64,000 nt of DNA, from NCBI RefSeq assembly GCF_018784445.1, contig NZ_WQOH01000014.1, positions 1-64,000 of the forward strand, read 5' to 3'. The translations under genes and the position numbers were made by a program. The stretch is from Gemmiger formicilis (lineage in GTDB: Bacteria > Bacillota > Clostridia > Oscillospirales > Ruminococcaceae). This document shows, piece by piece, positions 8,141 through 16,943 of the stretch. Every line of letters begins with the position of its first letter. The stretch's first letter is position 1. The notes below the pieces were generated by a model, which searched no databases, was not told the origin of the DNA, and was given only the letters and a program-made list of their open reading frames with translations.

Positions 8141-8716
8141 TTATTGCAGCGCTGCCGGCGGCCGATCATCCTCACTGCCGGGCTGGGTCAGTGTATCCAT
8201 GAGCTTGGGATAGATATCGCTGCCGTGGGCGATAAAATTGTTTTTTATCATCTCTGCGGTCAGCTTATCCGGCATGGCCAGCTCCAGGCGGAATACATCG
8301 CTGCCCATATCGCCAATCGAACAGACTACGCTGTACTTGCCGTCCGTCTCCTGCACCACGGCACGGTTCGACGCGGCGCGGTGGTTCCAGCTGCGTATCT
8401 GCATCACGGCGCGGATGGCGCTTTCCCGCACGGTGCGGGGCAGGTCGTAGGCCAGTGTGTCGGCTACGGTGGAGCCTTTCTGGGTGATAACATACCGCCC
8501 CTCGCCATCGATGGTAACGAGCTTCTGCTTTTCCACCTCGACCAGCGCGTCGGCGAACTCAAAATAATTGACAAGCTGCTCCTGCAAGATCGCGCCCTGC
8601 ATGGTGTCGCGCTTTACAGGGCCTGCCACTTTGACCAGGTAGCAGAGCAAAATGCGAATTTGTGTGTCGTCGGTAAGGCCGCCGGGACGCACACCGGCGG
8701 TAAATGCTTCTGCCAT
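8141..8716 (-). CDS. DUF4364 family protein
   Basis: This cytoplasmic protein of 191 residues matches by eye the DUF4364 family of Clostridia. The N-terminal half (TQIRILLCYLVKVAGPVKRDTM ... NYFEFADALVEVEKQKLV ... YVITQKGSTVADTL) looks like a winged helix. The C-terminal half has the SWNHRAASNRAVV segment. Its role is not established; a DNA-binding regulator is likely. Start at 8716 (GAGGAAG site) rather than the GTG at 8725. It stands alone, with its own terminator. Confidence 0.75.
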   Translation of the reverse strand: MAEAFTAGVRPGGLTDDTQIRILLCYLVKVAGPVKRDTMQGAILQEQLVNYFEFADALVEVEKQKLVTIDGEGRYVITQKGSTVADTLAYDLPRTVRESAIRAVMQIRSWNHRAASNRAVVQETDGKYSVVCSIGDMGSDVFRLELAMPDKLTAEMIKNNFIAHGSDIYPKLMDTLTQPGSEDDRPPAALQ

Positions 8717-8820
8717 CGCAACCACTTCCTCGAAAAATTTTCATTACTTTATTATACACGCAGCGGCGGGCTGTGGCAAGATGGCAAATTTCAAAAGTGA
8801 CAAAAATGGGATGCCAAAAT

Positions 8821-9729
8821 TCAAAATACCGTCTCGATCTGTTTGTGGCTCTGGGGCGTCGAGTAGGTCCAGCGCTTCAGCCGCCCGCGGGTCACAAAGT
8901 AGTGCGGCTCAAACCGCAGGGGCTGGCCCAGATTTTTGTTTACCACCACGAGCTTTATCTTCATCTTGTCAGGCAGGATGTTCTTGATGTACACGCTCAC
9001 GGCCTGGCCCGGGCGCAGGGTGCTGTCTGCTTCGGCAAGGCCCGCCAGGTTCGGCGCTATCTCGATAAAAACGCCGTAATCCTCGACGCTGCGCACAATA
9101 CCCACGACGGTCTCCCCGGCGGCAAAGCAGGCGGCGTTCTCGCTCCATGTGCCCAAAAGCTCCCGCAGTGTCAGCACGATGCGCCCCTGCACATCGCGGT
9201 TCTTGATGGCGCACAAAAGCTGCTGGCCCACCTGTACTCGGTCGGCGGGGGAGGCAATACGGCTGACCGAAAGGCAGTCGATGGGCAAAAGCGCCGCAAT
9301 GCCGCAGCCGATATCACAGAACGCGCCGAAATTTTCAATGTGGGTCACGGTGCAGGGGATGACGCTGCCCGCTTCCAGCGTGTCCAGGTACTGTGCCCGG
9401 CAGCGGCGCTGGGCCTCCGCGCGGGAGAGCAGGTAATATTCCTCGCCGTTTTCGTCAAACTCGGTTCCCATGATGACAAAGCAGGTCGGGCGGCCCACCC
9501 GGGTCAGCACGGCAATGTCCTTCACGGTCTCGCCGGGGGCAGCGTCCACACAATCCGCAAAGGGCATAATGCCCCGCACACCGCCCAGCTCAAACCGCAG
9601 CCGACGCTCGGTATCGTAGGCAAGGGCGGTGCTTTGCAGCACTTCGCCGTTCGCCATGCAGCGGCTCAGTTCCTCGCGGTTCAGGTGGTTCGCGTTGCGG
9701 CAAAGACCTTCAGCTCTGAATTCCAACAT
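8821..9729 (-). CDS. S1 RNA-binding domain protein
   Basis: This 302-residue protein has two S1 domains, at about residues 121-190 (GSVIPCTVTHIENFGAFCDI) and 205-262 (GETVVGIVRSVEDYGVFIEI), behind a divergent N-terminal region that resembles a degenerate S1 fold. S1 domains bind single-stranded RNA. In Clostridia such short S1 proteins are annotated as ribosomal protein S1-like. It is too short to be full S1, so a role in translation or RNA handling is inferred only. The start has GAGGAA upstream. It is monocistronic and divergent from the DUF951 gene. Confidence 0.85.
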   Translation of the reverse strand: MLEFRAEGLCRNANHLNREELSRCMANGEVLQSTALAYDTERRLRFELGGVRGIMPFADCVDAAPGETVKDIAVLTRVGRPTCFVIMGTEFDENGEEYYLLSRAEAQRRCRAQYLDTLEAGSVIPCTVTHIENFGAFCDIGCGIAALLPIDCLSVSRIASPADRVQVGQQLLCAIKNRDVQGRIVLTLRELLGTWSENAACFAAGETVVGIVRSVEDYGVFIEIAPNLAGLAEADSTLRPGQAVSVYIKNILPDKMKIKLVVVNKNLGQPLRFEPHYFVTRGRLKRWTYSTPQSHKQIETVF

Positions 9730-9800
9730 TTTCGGTTCCTCATTTCTTCTAAAATTTAGGGTGTGTTTGTGATAACTTGCTAAACTTTTATGCGGGATGT

Positions 9801-9829
9801 TTGCAAAACAATACCGGCTGTACTATAAT
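9801..9829 (+). promoter_or_regulatory. Promoter of DUF951 gene
   Basis: TTGCAA (9801-9806), a 17-base spacer and a perfect TATAAT (9824-9829), 35 bases before the start codon. Confidence 0.7.
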
Positions 9830-9864
9830 AGAACTGATATTTTTTAAGAAAGGCGGTGTGCCGT

Positions 9865-10053
9865 ATGGACGTACAGGTCGGGGACGTGATCCAGACCAAG
9901 AAGCCGCACCCCTGCGGTGCGAACCGTTTCGATGTACTGCGTGTGGGCATGGATTTCAAAATCAAGTGCCAGGGCTGCGGGCATGAAATTATGCTGCCCC
10001 GCGCCAAGATCGAGCGCAACATCAAAAAAGTTCTGCGCACGGGCGAGCAGTAG
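9865..10053 (+). CDS. DUF951 family small protein
   Basis: This 62-residue protein (MDVQVGDVIQTKKPHPCG...) belongs to DUF951, a small conserved Firmicute family often encoded near translation genes. It has one CPxCG-like pair (CQGCG) plus an earlier Cys, so it may bind zinc or nucleic acid. It contains the family's HPCGANRFDVLRVGMDFKIKC segment. Start at 9865, with AAAGGCGG upstream. The function is unknown. Confidence 0.85.
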   Translation: MDVQVGDVIQTKKPHPCGANRFDVLRVGMDFKIKCQGCGHEIMLPRAKIERNIKKVLRTGEQ

Positions 10054-10084
10054 CGGGCTTTGCACAACGTATTGGCAACTTTTT

Positions 10085-10191
10085 CGGGCGGGTATGGAAT
10101 CCGCCCCTGCGTGTAGGGGGCGATGCTTGCATCGACCCGGGAACTTGGCGGCAGCCGTAAAGCTCCGCGGGCAAATACTGTTTGCCCCTAC
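10085..10191. repeat. Three GTAGGGGC palindromic units in alternating orientation
   Basis: Units at about 10085-10110 (inverted), 10113-10140 (direct) and 10167-10191 (inverted, ending TTTGCCCCTAC). Each folds on itself and adjacent units can pair, as in mosaic REP clusters. The array occupies almost all of the gap between the DUF951 gene and prfA. Confidence 0.7.
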
Positions 10192-10218
10192 AAAATGACC
10201 ATGTGCAAAGGAGAACCC

Positions 10219-11307
10219 ATGCAGAATTTTACTGAACTTTATGAGGTCGAGCGCCGCTATGAGGAGCTTGCCCACAAAATGTCCACGCCCGACGCGGCCG
10301 CCAACGCCGACGAGTATGCGCGGATGATGCGTGATTACAAAGAACTTACCCCCTTGATCGAAGAATACCGCCGTTATACCGACCTGCAGCAGCAGGAGAA
10401 GGACGCCAAAGAAATGCTGGCTGCCGAATCGGATCCGGCGTTTGCTGCTATGGTACAGCAGGAACTCTGCGAAATTGCCCGGAATCTGGCACAGAGCGAA
10501 GAGAATTTGCGTTTGCTGCTTATCCCCAAGGACGCCGACGACGAAAAAAGCGTTATTTTGGAAATTCGCGCCGGTGCCGGCGGTGAGGAAGCGGCCTTGT
10601 TTGCCCATAGCCTGTGGCGCATGTACACGATGTACGCCGCCAGGCGCGGCTGGCAGTGCGAGACCATCAGCGCCAATGAGACAGAACTCGGCGGCGTGAA
10701 GGAAATTGTTTTCTCGGTCGAAGGCCCCGACGTGTACAGCCGCCTGAAATTTGAGAGCGGCGTCCACCGCGTCCAGCGCGTGCCCGAAACCGAGACCCAA
10801 GGGCGCATCCACACCTCAACGGTGACAGTTGCCGTCATGCCAGAAGCTGAGGAGGTCGAGCTGGAGATCAACCCGAAAGACCTGCGCATCGACACCTTCC
10901 GCTCCTCGGGCGCGGGAGGCCAGCACATCAACAAGACCTCGTCCGCCATCCGCGTGACCCACCTGCCTACCGGCATGGTGGTCGAATGCCAGGATCAGCG
11001 CAGCCAGCGGGAGAACAAGGACCGCGCCTTGAAAGTCCTGCGCAGCCGCCTTTTACAGCAAAAGCAGGACGCCTACGACGAGGAGTACAACGCCCGCCGC
11101 CAAAGCCAGGTGGGCAGCGGCGACCGCAGCGAAAAGATACGCACCTACAATTTCCCGCAGGACCGTGTGACCGACCACCGCATTGGGTTAACGCTACGCA
11201 ACCTGCAGGGCGTACTGGACGGCGACTTGGACCGCGTGGTCGAGCCGCTGATTCTGGCCGACCGGAAAGAAAAGCTGAAACAGAGCAGCACAGAAGAAGG
11301 AAAGTAA
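10219..11307 (+). CDS. prfA: Peptide chain release factor 1
   Basis: This factor ends translation at UAA and UAG by triggering peptidyl-tRNA hydrolysis. The 362-residue protein has the catalytic GGQ at residues 233-235 (SSGAGGQHINK) and, at 189-191, PET in the RVPxTE context that marks RF1 rather than RF2 (which has SPF). The frame runs upstream through the repeat array, but AAAGGAG just before the ATG at 10219 and the standard length fix the start. It leads a tight block with ywlC, coaE and the transglycosylase. Confidence 0.96.
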   Translation: MQNFTELYEVERRYEELAHKMSTPDAAANADEYARMMRDYKELTPLIEEYRRYTDLQQQEKDAKEMLAAESDPAFAAMVQQELCEIARNLAQSEENLRLLLIPKDADDEKSVILEIRAGAGGEEAALFAHSLWRMYTMYAARRGWQCETISANETELGGVKEIVFSVEGPDVYSRLKFESGVHRVQRVPETETQGRIHTSTVTVAVMPEAEEVELEINPKDLRIDTFRSSGAGGQHINKTSSAIRVTHLPTGMVVECQDQRSQRENKDRALKVLRSRLLQQKQDAYDEEYNARRQSQVGSGDRSEKIRTYNFPQDRVTDHRIGLTLRNLQGVLDGDLDRVVEPLILADRKEKLKQSSTEEGK

Positions 11308-11308
11308 T

Positions 11309-12328
11309 ATGAAAACACAGGTTTTGCCCATCACGCCGGAAAGCGTGGCACTGGCCGCCAAGCTCCTGCAGCAGGGCGAGCTGGTCGCCCTGCCCACCGA
11401 GACGGTCTACGGCATCGCCGCCGACGCCCGCAACGGCGCAGCGGTGAAAAAAATATTTGAAGCAAAGGGCCGCCCGCAGGATAACCCCCTCATCGTGCAT
11501 ATCTATGGGATGGAAATGCTGAACGGCATCGTCTCCGAAGTGCCCGAACGCGCCAAAAAGCTGGCGGCCGCCTTTTGGCCCGGCCCACTTACGATGGTCA
11601 TGCCCCGCGGCCCCGAGGTCAGCGACGTGACCTGCGCAGGGCTGGACACCGTAGGCGTGCGTATGCCGTCCCACCCGGTCGTGCAGCAGGTGATTAAAGA
11701 AAGCGGCGTCGCCTTCGCCGCGCCCTCGGCGAACCTTTCCGGCAAGCCCAGCCCCACGAACGCTCCCGACACGCTGGCCGATATGGACGGCCGTCTGCCG
11801 CTGATTCTTGATGGCGGCGAGTCGAAGGTCGGCGTTGAGTCCACCGTTGTGGCCGTGACAGGGGAGCACCCGATGCTTTTGCGCCCCGGCTATGTCACGA
11901 AGGAGCAGATGGAAGCTGTCCTCGGCGAGGAAGTCCTCGTCAGCCCGGCCATTCTCGAAAAGCTCAAGGACGGCGAAGTTGCACGTTCGCCCGGCATGAA
12001 GTACAAGCACTACGCCCCCAAGGCACAGGTCACGATTCTCCACGGCAACTTTGACAAATACAAAACATTTGTCAAAGAGCACACCGCCCCCGGTGTCTGG
12101 GCACTCTGCTTTGACGGCGAGGGGGCCGAGTTGGGCGTGCCGTTCATTGAGTACGGCAAAAACCACGACGGCGTGACCCAGGCGCACCATCTGTTCACGG
12201 CGCTGCGCGATTTGGATAAACACGGCGCACAGGTCGTCTACGCCCGCTGCCCTGAGCAGGACGGCGTATCCATGGCCGTCTACAACCGCCTGATCCGCGC
12301 GGCGGCGTTCCGGGTGGTCGAACTATGA
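11309..12328 (+). CDS. ywlC: Threonylcarbamoyl-AMP synthase (Sua5 type)
   Basis: This enzyme makes L-threonylcarbamoyl-AMP from threonine, bicarbonate and ATP, the first step of the t6A37 tRNA modification. The 339-residue protein has the YrdC/Sua5 catalytic domain at about 15-200 (LVALPTETVYGIA, FEAKGRPQDNPL, APSANLSGKPSPT) and the C-terminal Sua5 domain, which distinguishes it from short TsaC. It starts one base after prfA, and its end overlaps coaE by 4 bases. This neighbourhood is common in Firmicutes. Confidence 0.95.
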   Translation: MKTQVLPITPESVALAAKLLQQGELVALPTETVYGIAADARNGAAVKKIFEAKGRPQDNPLIVHIYGMEMLNGIVSEVPERAKKLAAAFWPGPLTMVMPRGPEVSDVTCAGLDTVGVRMPSHPVVQQVIKESGVAFAAPSANLSGKPSPTNAPDTLADMDGRLPLILDGGESKVGVESTVVAVTGEHPMLLRPGYVTKEQMEAVLGEEVLVSPAILEKLKDGEVARSPGMKYKHYAPKAQVTILHGNFDKYKTFVKEHTAPGVWALCFDGEGAELGVPFIEYGKNHDGVTQAHHLFTALRDLDKHGAQVVYARCPEQDGVSMAVYNRLIRAAAFRVVEL

Positions 12329-12930
12329 AGATTGTAGGCATTACCGGTCGTTCCGGCTGCGGCAAATCCAGTGCGACAAGTTTTTTGCGCACACAGGGGT
12401 ATCCTTGTGTGGATGCAGACCTTGTGGCGCGGGAGGTCTTGCTGCCTGGCTCGGCCTGCATCCCGCAGCTGCAAGCGGCGTTCGGGACGGATATAGCCGA
12501 TGAAAACGGCGAAGTGCGCCGCCGTCTGCTGGCGGACCGCGCCTTTGCAACGCCGGAGGGCACAGCCCGGCTGACGGCCATCACCCAGCCGGAGATCCTG
12601 CGCCGCATCGACGCTGCGCTGGCGGATGCCGAACGGGCAGGGGCGAAGCTCGCCTTTGTGGACGGTGCGGTCATCGTCGGCACGCCGTTTGAACAGCGCT
12701 GCGACGCTTTGATTCTCGTCACCGCGCCCTATGACACCAGCGTTGCCCGCATCTGTGCCCGAGACGGCATTGCGCCCGAAATGGCCCGCCGCCGCCTGGA
12801 CGCCCAGACGCCTTTAGAGACGTTGCGCGCAGCTGCCACCGCCGAGCTTGTCAACGATGGCACGCCAGAGCAGCTGCGCGAAAAGCTGCAGCTTTTACTG
12901 CAAAAGCTGGAAAAGGAGGAACATGGCTAA
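12325..12930 (+). CDS. coaE: Dephospho-CoA kinase
   Basis: This is the final step of coenzyme A synthesis, phosphorylating the 3'-hydroxyl of dephospho-CoA with ATP. The 201-residue protein has a P-loop GRSGCGKSS at residues 8-16, then the CoaE signature VDADLVAREV. It overlaps ywlC by 4 bases and the downstream transglycosylase gene by 8. Confidence 0.95.
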   Translation: MKIVGITGRSGCGKSSATSFLRTQGYPCVDADLVAREVLLPGSACIPQLQAAFGTDIADENGEVRRRLLADRAFATPEGTARLTAITQPEILRRIDAALADAERAGAKLAFVDGAVIVGTPFEQRCDALILVTAPYDTSVARICARDGIAPEMARRRLDAQTPLETLRAAATAELVNDGTPEQLREKLQLLLQKLEKEEHG

Positions 12931-13510
12931 ACGTCAAAAACGCAAAAGGTCTGTGTTTCTGCCGCTGCTGGCGGTGCTGCTGGTGCTGGCCTTGGCAGGC
13001 ACGGTCCTGTTTTCCGCCTTTCGGGAGAAGATAGACCGCTGGGAATACCCCCAGCGCTATGAGGAGTACGTTGAGTATTATGCCGGGAAATACGGCATAG
13101 ATCCGATGATTCTGTACGCCTTCATCCGCACCGAAAGCAACTTCGACCCGAATGTGGATTCCGACGCCGGGGCACGCGGCCTGATGCAGATTACTGAGGT
13201 CACGTTCGACTGGATAAAAACGAAAATTGCCCCGACAGAGGATCTGACCTTCGACGATCTCTACGACCCCGAGACGAATATCCGCTTCGGCAGCTATTTC
13301 GTCAGCTACTGCCTGCTGCGGTACGACGACCACCTGGCCACCGCCGCGGCGGCCTACCACAACGGGGTAGGGGCCGTGGACGCGCTGCTGAAAGAAACGC
13401 AGTACTCGTCGGACGGCATCACGCTGGATCATTACCCCTACCCGCAGATGCGGCAGTATGTAAAGAAAATCACCGAGAGCTATCAACGCTACTCAGAGAT
13501 ATATAACTAA
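12923..13510 (+). CDS. Lytic transglycosylase (SLT family), membrane-anchored
   Basis: This is a peptidoglycan-cleaving enzyme. The 195-residue protein has a basic N-terminus and one membrane anchor (about residues 11-31), then a Slt70-type domain with the catalytic Glu in the IRTESNF motif (Glu71), followed by ARGLMQI and AAAYHNG. The start at 12923 follows AAAGGAGG and lies inside the end of coaE. Coupling with CoA and tRNA genes is positional only. Confidence 0.92.
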   Translation: MAKRQKRKRSVFLPLLAVLLVLALAGTVLFSAFREKIDRWEYPQRYEEYVEYYAGKYGIDPMILYAFIRTESNFDPNVDSDAGARGLMQITEVTFDWIKTKIAPTEDLTFDDLYDPETNIRFGSYFVSYCLLRYDDHLATAAAAYHNGVGAVDALLKETQYSSDGITLDHYPYPQMRQYVKKITESYQRYSEIYN

Positions 13511-13528
13511 GAAAGAAGGATTTTCAAG

Positions 13529-14920
13529 ATGAAAACCACTGAGGAACTCAAGAACCTGCTCTACAAAAATGAGACCGTGGCGGACGCTGCGCCCGACGCG
13601 ATTGCTGCCGCGCAGGATTTCTGCGAGGGTTACAAGACTTTCCTGGATAACGCCAAGACCGAGCGCGAGGCCACCGCATACAGCGAGAAGCTGCTGACCG
13701 CCGCCGGCTACCAGAAGTTTGTGCCCGGCACGAACTACGCTCCCGGCACCAAGGTCTACACCATCAACCGCGAAAAGTGCGTGCTGGCTGCCACCATCGG
13801 CACCAAGGGCCTGGAGGAGGGCTTCCATCTGAACATTGCCCACATCGATTCCCCGCGTCTGGACCTGCGCCCGGTGCCGGTGTTTGAGAAAAACGGCATT
13901 GGCTACCTGCGCACCCACTATTACGGCGGCGTGCGCAAGTACCAGTGGCCCACCATCCCCCTGGCCCTGCACGGCGTTATCTACCGCACCGACGGCACCA
14001 AGGTCGAAGTCTGCATCGGCGAGAAGGACGACGACCCGGTTTTCTGCATTTCTGACCTGCTGCCCCACCTGGGTGCAAAGCAGAACGCCAAGACCCTGGC
14101 CGAGGGCATCACGGCCGAGGAACTGAACGTCATCATTGCGTCCCTGCCCATCGCTGATAAGGACGCTGAGCAGCGCGTCAAACTGAACGTGCTGGGCATG
14201 CTGAACGAGGCCTATGGCATCACCGAGCGCGACTTCACCCGCGCCGAGATCGAGGTCGTCCCCGCTCACAAGGCCCGTGATATCGGCCTGGACCGCGCCA
14301 TGATCGGTGCCTACGGCCACGACGACCGCGTGGACGCCTATCCCGCCCTGATGGCCGAGATCGAGACGAAGACCCCGGCCTACACCTCCGTCTGCGTGCT
14401 GACTGATAAAGAGGAGACCGGCTCCGATGGCGTCACCGGCCTGAACAGTATGTACACCTTCCACTTCCTGCAGCAGCTCTGCGCAGGGCAGGGGGCAGAC
14501 TACATCACCGCCTGCAAGGCCGCCAAGTGCCTGTCCGCCGATGTCACGGCCGCCTTTGACCCGACGTTTGCCGATGCCTTTGAACCGGACAACGGCACCT
14601 ACGCGGGCTGCGGCGTGGCCATCTACAAGTATACCGGCTCCCGCGGCAAGTCCGGCACCAGCGATGCCTCTGCCGAGATGGTCAGCTACCTGACCGGTCT
14701 GATGGACAAGAATAACGTCATCTGGCAGATCGGCGAGATGGGCAAGCTGGATCTGGGCGGCGGCGGCACGGTTGCCAAGTATGTTGCCAACCAGGACATC
14801 GACACCATCGATATCGGCGTGCCGGTCATCTCGATGCACTCTCCGTTCGAGATCGTCTCCAAGGCGGATGTATATATGGCCTACCTGACCTTCAAGGCCT
14901 TCTGTGAGGACGCCGAGTAA
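13529..14920 (+). CDS. M18 family aminopeptidase
   Basis: This cytoplasmic zinc aminopeptidase has 463 residues. The metal-binding HIDSPRLDLRP begins at His105 with Asp107, the DKEETGSDG motif carries the catalytic and metal-binding acids, and the C-terminal MHSPFEI segment supplies a further His. The length fits the longer M18 group of Clostridia. It starts 18 bases after the transglycosylase, behind AAGAAAGAAGG. Likely substrates are peptides with acidic or neutral N-termini, by family knowledge only. Confidence 0.92.
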   Translation: MKTTEELKNLLYKNETVADAAPDAIAAAQDFCEGYKTFLDNAKTEREATAYSEKLLTAAGYQKFVPGTNYAPGTKVYTINREKCVLAATIGTKGLEEGFHLNIAHIDSPRLDLRPVPVFEKNGIGYLRTHYYGGVRKYQWPTIPLALHGVIYRTDGTKVEVCIGEKDDDPVFCISDLLPHLGAKQNAKTLAEGITAEELNVIIASLPIADKDAEQRVKLNVLGMLNEAYGITERDFTRAEIEVVPAHKARDIGLDRAMIGAYGHDDRVDAYPALMAEIETKTPAYTSVCVLTDKEETGSDGVTGLNSMYTFHFLQQLCAGQGADYITACKAAKCLSADVTAAFDPTFADAFEPDNGTYAGCGVAIYKYTGSRGKSGTSDASAEMVSYLTGLMDKNNVIWQIGEMGKLDLGGGGTVAKYVANQDIDTIDIGVPVISMHSPFEIVSKADVYMAYLTFKAFCEDAE

Positions 14921-14966
14921 GCAGCCCCTACACCAGGGCAGCAGAAATATTTTTTGCCGCAGGGTA

Positions 14967-14994
14967 TTGACTTCTGTGCAAAAATCTGTATAAT
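14967..14994 (+). promoter_or_regulatory. Promoter of tRNA-Thr
   Basis: TTGACT (14967-14972), a 16-base spacer and TATAAT (14989-14994), 19 bases before the mature tRNA. Confidence 0.75.
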
Positions 14995-15013
14995 ATTTAC
15001 TGTTGCCTTGTGT

Positions 15014-15089
15014 GCTGGTGTGGCTCAGTTGGTAGAGCAGCTGATTCGTAATCAGCAGGTCGCCGGTTCAAGTCCGGCCACCAGCTCCA
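15014..15089 (+). tRNA. tRNA-Thr (anticodon CGU)
   Basis: A complete cloverleaf: acceptor GCTGGTG pairs with CACCAGC, the D-arm contains GGCTCAGTTGGTAGAGC, the anticodon stem GCTGA/TCAGC encloses loop TTCGTAA with anticodon CGT at 15047-15049, and the T-arm has GGTTCAAGTCC. CCA is encoded at 15087-15089. It reads ACG threonine codons. Confidence 0.97.
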
Positions 15090-15092
15090 TAA

Positions 15093-15132
15093 AATAAGCG
15101 CTGAAACGTGATGTTTCAGCGCTTATTTTTTT
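15093..15132 (+). terminator. Terminator after tRNA-Thr
   Basis: A perfect 15-base stem (AATAAGCGCTGAAAC and its complement) with a 5-base loop, followed by a T run. It begins three bases after the CCA end. Confidence 0.92.
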
Positions 15133-15240
15133 ATGCTGTTTAAAATTGTGGGTTTTGACTACTTTTTGACTACCTACTATGATTTTATGTACGGTCAAGT
15201 AGCCTCGGCAGCGGGGAGATCGTCAACGAAATTGTGCAAT

Positions 15241-15276
15241 AGCAAAAGCCACGGCAGGTGAGCTGTGGCTTTTGCT
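15241..15276. terminator. Hairpin after ogt
   Basis: AGCAAAAGCCAC at 15241-15252 pairs with GTGGCTTTTGCT at 15265-15276, just beyond the ogt stop on the minus strand. The T-rich arm is inside the stem and no clear U run follows, so termination is likely but not certain. Confidence 0.5.
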
Positions 15277-15280
15277 GCAT

Positions 15281-15823
15281 TTATAGTTTTATAAGGCGGT
15301 GCTCCTGGCAGGGGACAAACAACTGCCGCATATCTGCCTTTTCCAGTTCCAGTAGCTTGATTTTTCGGTCAAGGCCCCCGGCGTAGCCGGTCAGGCTACC
15401 GTTTGTGCCCACAACGCGGTGGCAGGGGATGATGAGAGAGACCGCGTTGTGACCCACGGCCCCGCCCACCGCCTGGGCGGATACCCGGGCCGCGCCGGTC
15501 TGGGCTGCAAGCTGCCGGGCCAGTGCGCCGTAGGTGGTCGTCTGGCCGTAGGGAATCTGCAAAAGCAACGTCCACACTGCCTGCCGGAAAGGGGAGCCGA
15601 CCAGGTGCAGCGGCGGTGTAAAATCCGGCTGCTGACCGCTGAAATACACATCCAGCCAGCGCCGTGCCTGGGTCAGTGGCGGCGTTTCCTGCACGGTATG
15701 TGCGGCGGGCAGGGTACTGGCAAAATATTTCTGCCCCTCAAACCACAGCCCAATCAGGCCGACTTCATCTGCCGCTAAAAGAATGTCGCCCAGTGGGGAG
15801 CCATAGCAACAGGTGGAAATCAT
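15281..15823 (-). CDS. ogt: Methylated-DNA-protein-cysteine methyltransferase
   Basis: This suicide repair protein removes alkyl groups from O6-alkylguanine. The 180-residue protein has the active site PCHRV with nucleophile Cys134, flanked by GHNAVSLIIPC and GTNGSLTGYAGG, and the helix-turn-helix part PYGQTTTYGALAR. It overlaps the end of the upstream membrane-protein gene by 4 bases. The last ten or so residues (PCQEHRLIKL) extend beyond the usual end. Confidence 0.95.
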   Translation of the reverse strand: MISTCCYGSPLGDILLAADEVGLIGLWFEGQKYFASTLPAAHTVQETPPLTQARRWLDVYFSGQQPDFTPPLHLVGSPFRQAVWTLLLQIPYGQTTTYGALARQLAAQTGAARVSAQAVGGAVGHNAVSLIIPCHRVVGTNGSLTGYAGGLDRKIKLLELEKADMRQLFVPCQEHRLIKL

Positions 15824-16677
15824 TTCTGCCCTCCCGGGTCTTTCCCGGTTTCCGGGGCAGACTCCTCCGCCATAGGGGTGCTGTTGTTGGCGACGGGGAT
15901 AAAACGCTTGGCAAACTTGCCTTTGCCGCGGCTGCGCACGTAGAAGTAGCCGATGATAGAAAACGTCAGTGCGCCGATGAAATTGACGAACAAATCTTCC
16001 ATCGTATCCAGCAGGCCAATGTCCAGATACCCGCCCAGGCCCAGCGCGGTCTGGGTACCGTCAGTCTGCACAACGATGACGTCGGTGATGTTTTTCAGCA
16101 CAATGGGTGTGTTGCCGCCGGTGGGGTCGAGCATGATCGAACCAATCGCGCTGACGACGGTGTCCTTCTGCATATCGAGGAAGAACAGCTGATCCATCGT
16201 ACACTCAAAAAATTCCCAGATGACGCCCACTGTCATCGAAAAACAGAAGGACATAATGGCCAGATACAAGGGCGACAGGTGGAACCGCGCGTCGTTGTGC
16301 CGATTCAAAATGTCCAGAAGGGAAAACCCGATGGCCGCACACAAAAAGCCGTTCAGCGTGTGCAGGACTGTGTCCCAGTAGGGGAAGGTCACGTAGTACG
16401 CGCCGATCTCGCCTAGGATTTCCGCCGCATAAATAAACAGCAGTATGATGATTTCCAGTGTGTTGGGCAGGTCAAGGTCCAGCTTGCGCTCCAAGGTGCT
16501 GGGCAGCATGAACAAAATCAGCGTCAGAACGCAGAGAAATACGTTTTCAAAATTGCGGTTAAAAATCTGCGCCAGCATGACCAAAACGACTGAGGTGCGC
16601 AGCAGGATGTACACCATCGTGACGGAACGTTTTTCATGCCACGCTTTCTTGAGGGCTTCGAACTTCGGGTGGTCCAT
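15820..16677 (-). CDS. YjdF/DUF2238-like integral membrane protein
   Basis: This 285-residue protein has about seven hydrophobic segments. The stretch PYWDTVLHTLNGFLCAAIGF followed by WEFFE resembles the YjdF (DUF2238) family, whose biochemical role is unknown. A soluble loop of about 60 residues precedes the last membrane helix, and the tail is basic. It is translated just before ogt with a 4-base overlap and follows a small Cys-rich gene by 12 bases. Confidence 0.75.
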   Translation of the reverse strand: MDHPKFEALKKAWHEKRSVTMVYILLRTSVVLVMLAQIFNRNFENVFLCVLTLILFMLPSTLERKLDLDLPNTLEIIILLFIYAAEILGEIGAYYVTFPYWDTVLHTLNGFLCAAIGFSLLDILNRHNDARFHLSPLYLAIMSFCFSMTVGVIWEFFECTMDQLFFLDMQKDTVVSAIGSIMLDPTGGNTPIVLKNITDVIVVQTDGTQTALGLGGYLDIGLLDTMEDLFVNFIGALTFSIIGYFYVRSRGKGKFAKRFIPVANNSTPMAEESAPETGKDPGGQK

Positions 16678-16689
16678 GTTTTCTCCTTC

Positions 16690-16911
16690 TTAATCGTCCA
16701 GCGTAAAATCCCGGGGGTCCAGCTCCGGCAAGACCTGGCGGCGCGGCACCCGCATCAAGGGGTCATAGCTGAATTTGCGGCAGCAGTAGTAGGGCGAAAC
16801 AACGCCCTTGTGCTTGCACAGAATCATTTTGGGGTCGGCTGCCGTGGAACCGTGCAGGCAGTAGGCGCACGCTGGGGCAATATTGGCCCCATAGTAGAGC
16901 TTTTTAAACAT
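16690..16911 (-). CDS. Conserved small Cys-rich protein
   Basis: This 73-residue protein, MFKKLYYGANIAPACAYC onward, has Cys pairs (ACAYC, later a single Cys, and YYCC), suggesting a metal site. The C-terminal RKFSYDPLMRVPRR then PxLxxxDFxLDD pattern is one I recall from uncharacterised Clostridia proteins. Start at 16911, preceded by GGGTGAGG; the frame opens 11 codons earlier without a ribosome site. The function is unknown. It lies between the YlbJ-like gene and the YjdF-like gene in one minus-strand run. Confidence 0.7.
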   Translation of the reverse strand: MFKKLYYGANIAPACAYCLHGSTAADPKMILCKHKGVVSPYYCCRKFSYDPLMRVPRRQVLPELDPRDFTLDD

Positions 16912-16943
16912 TAGCCTCACCCTCAAAATACAAAAATATACCA

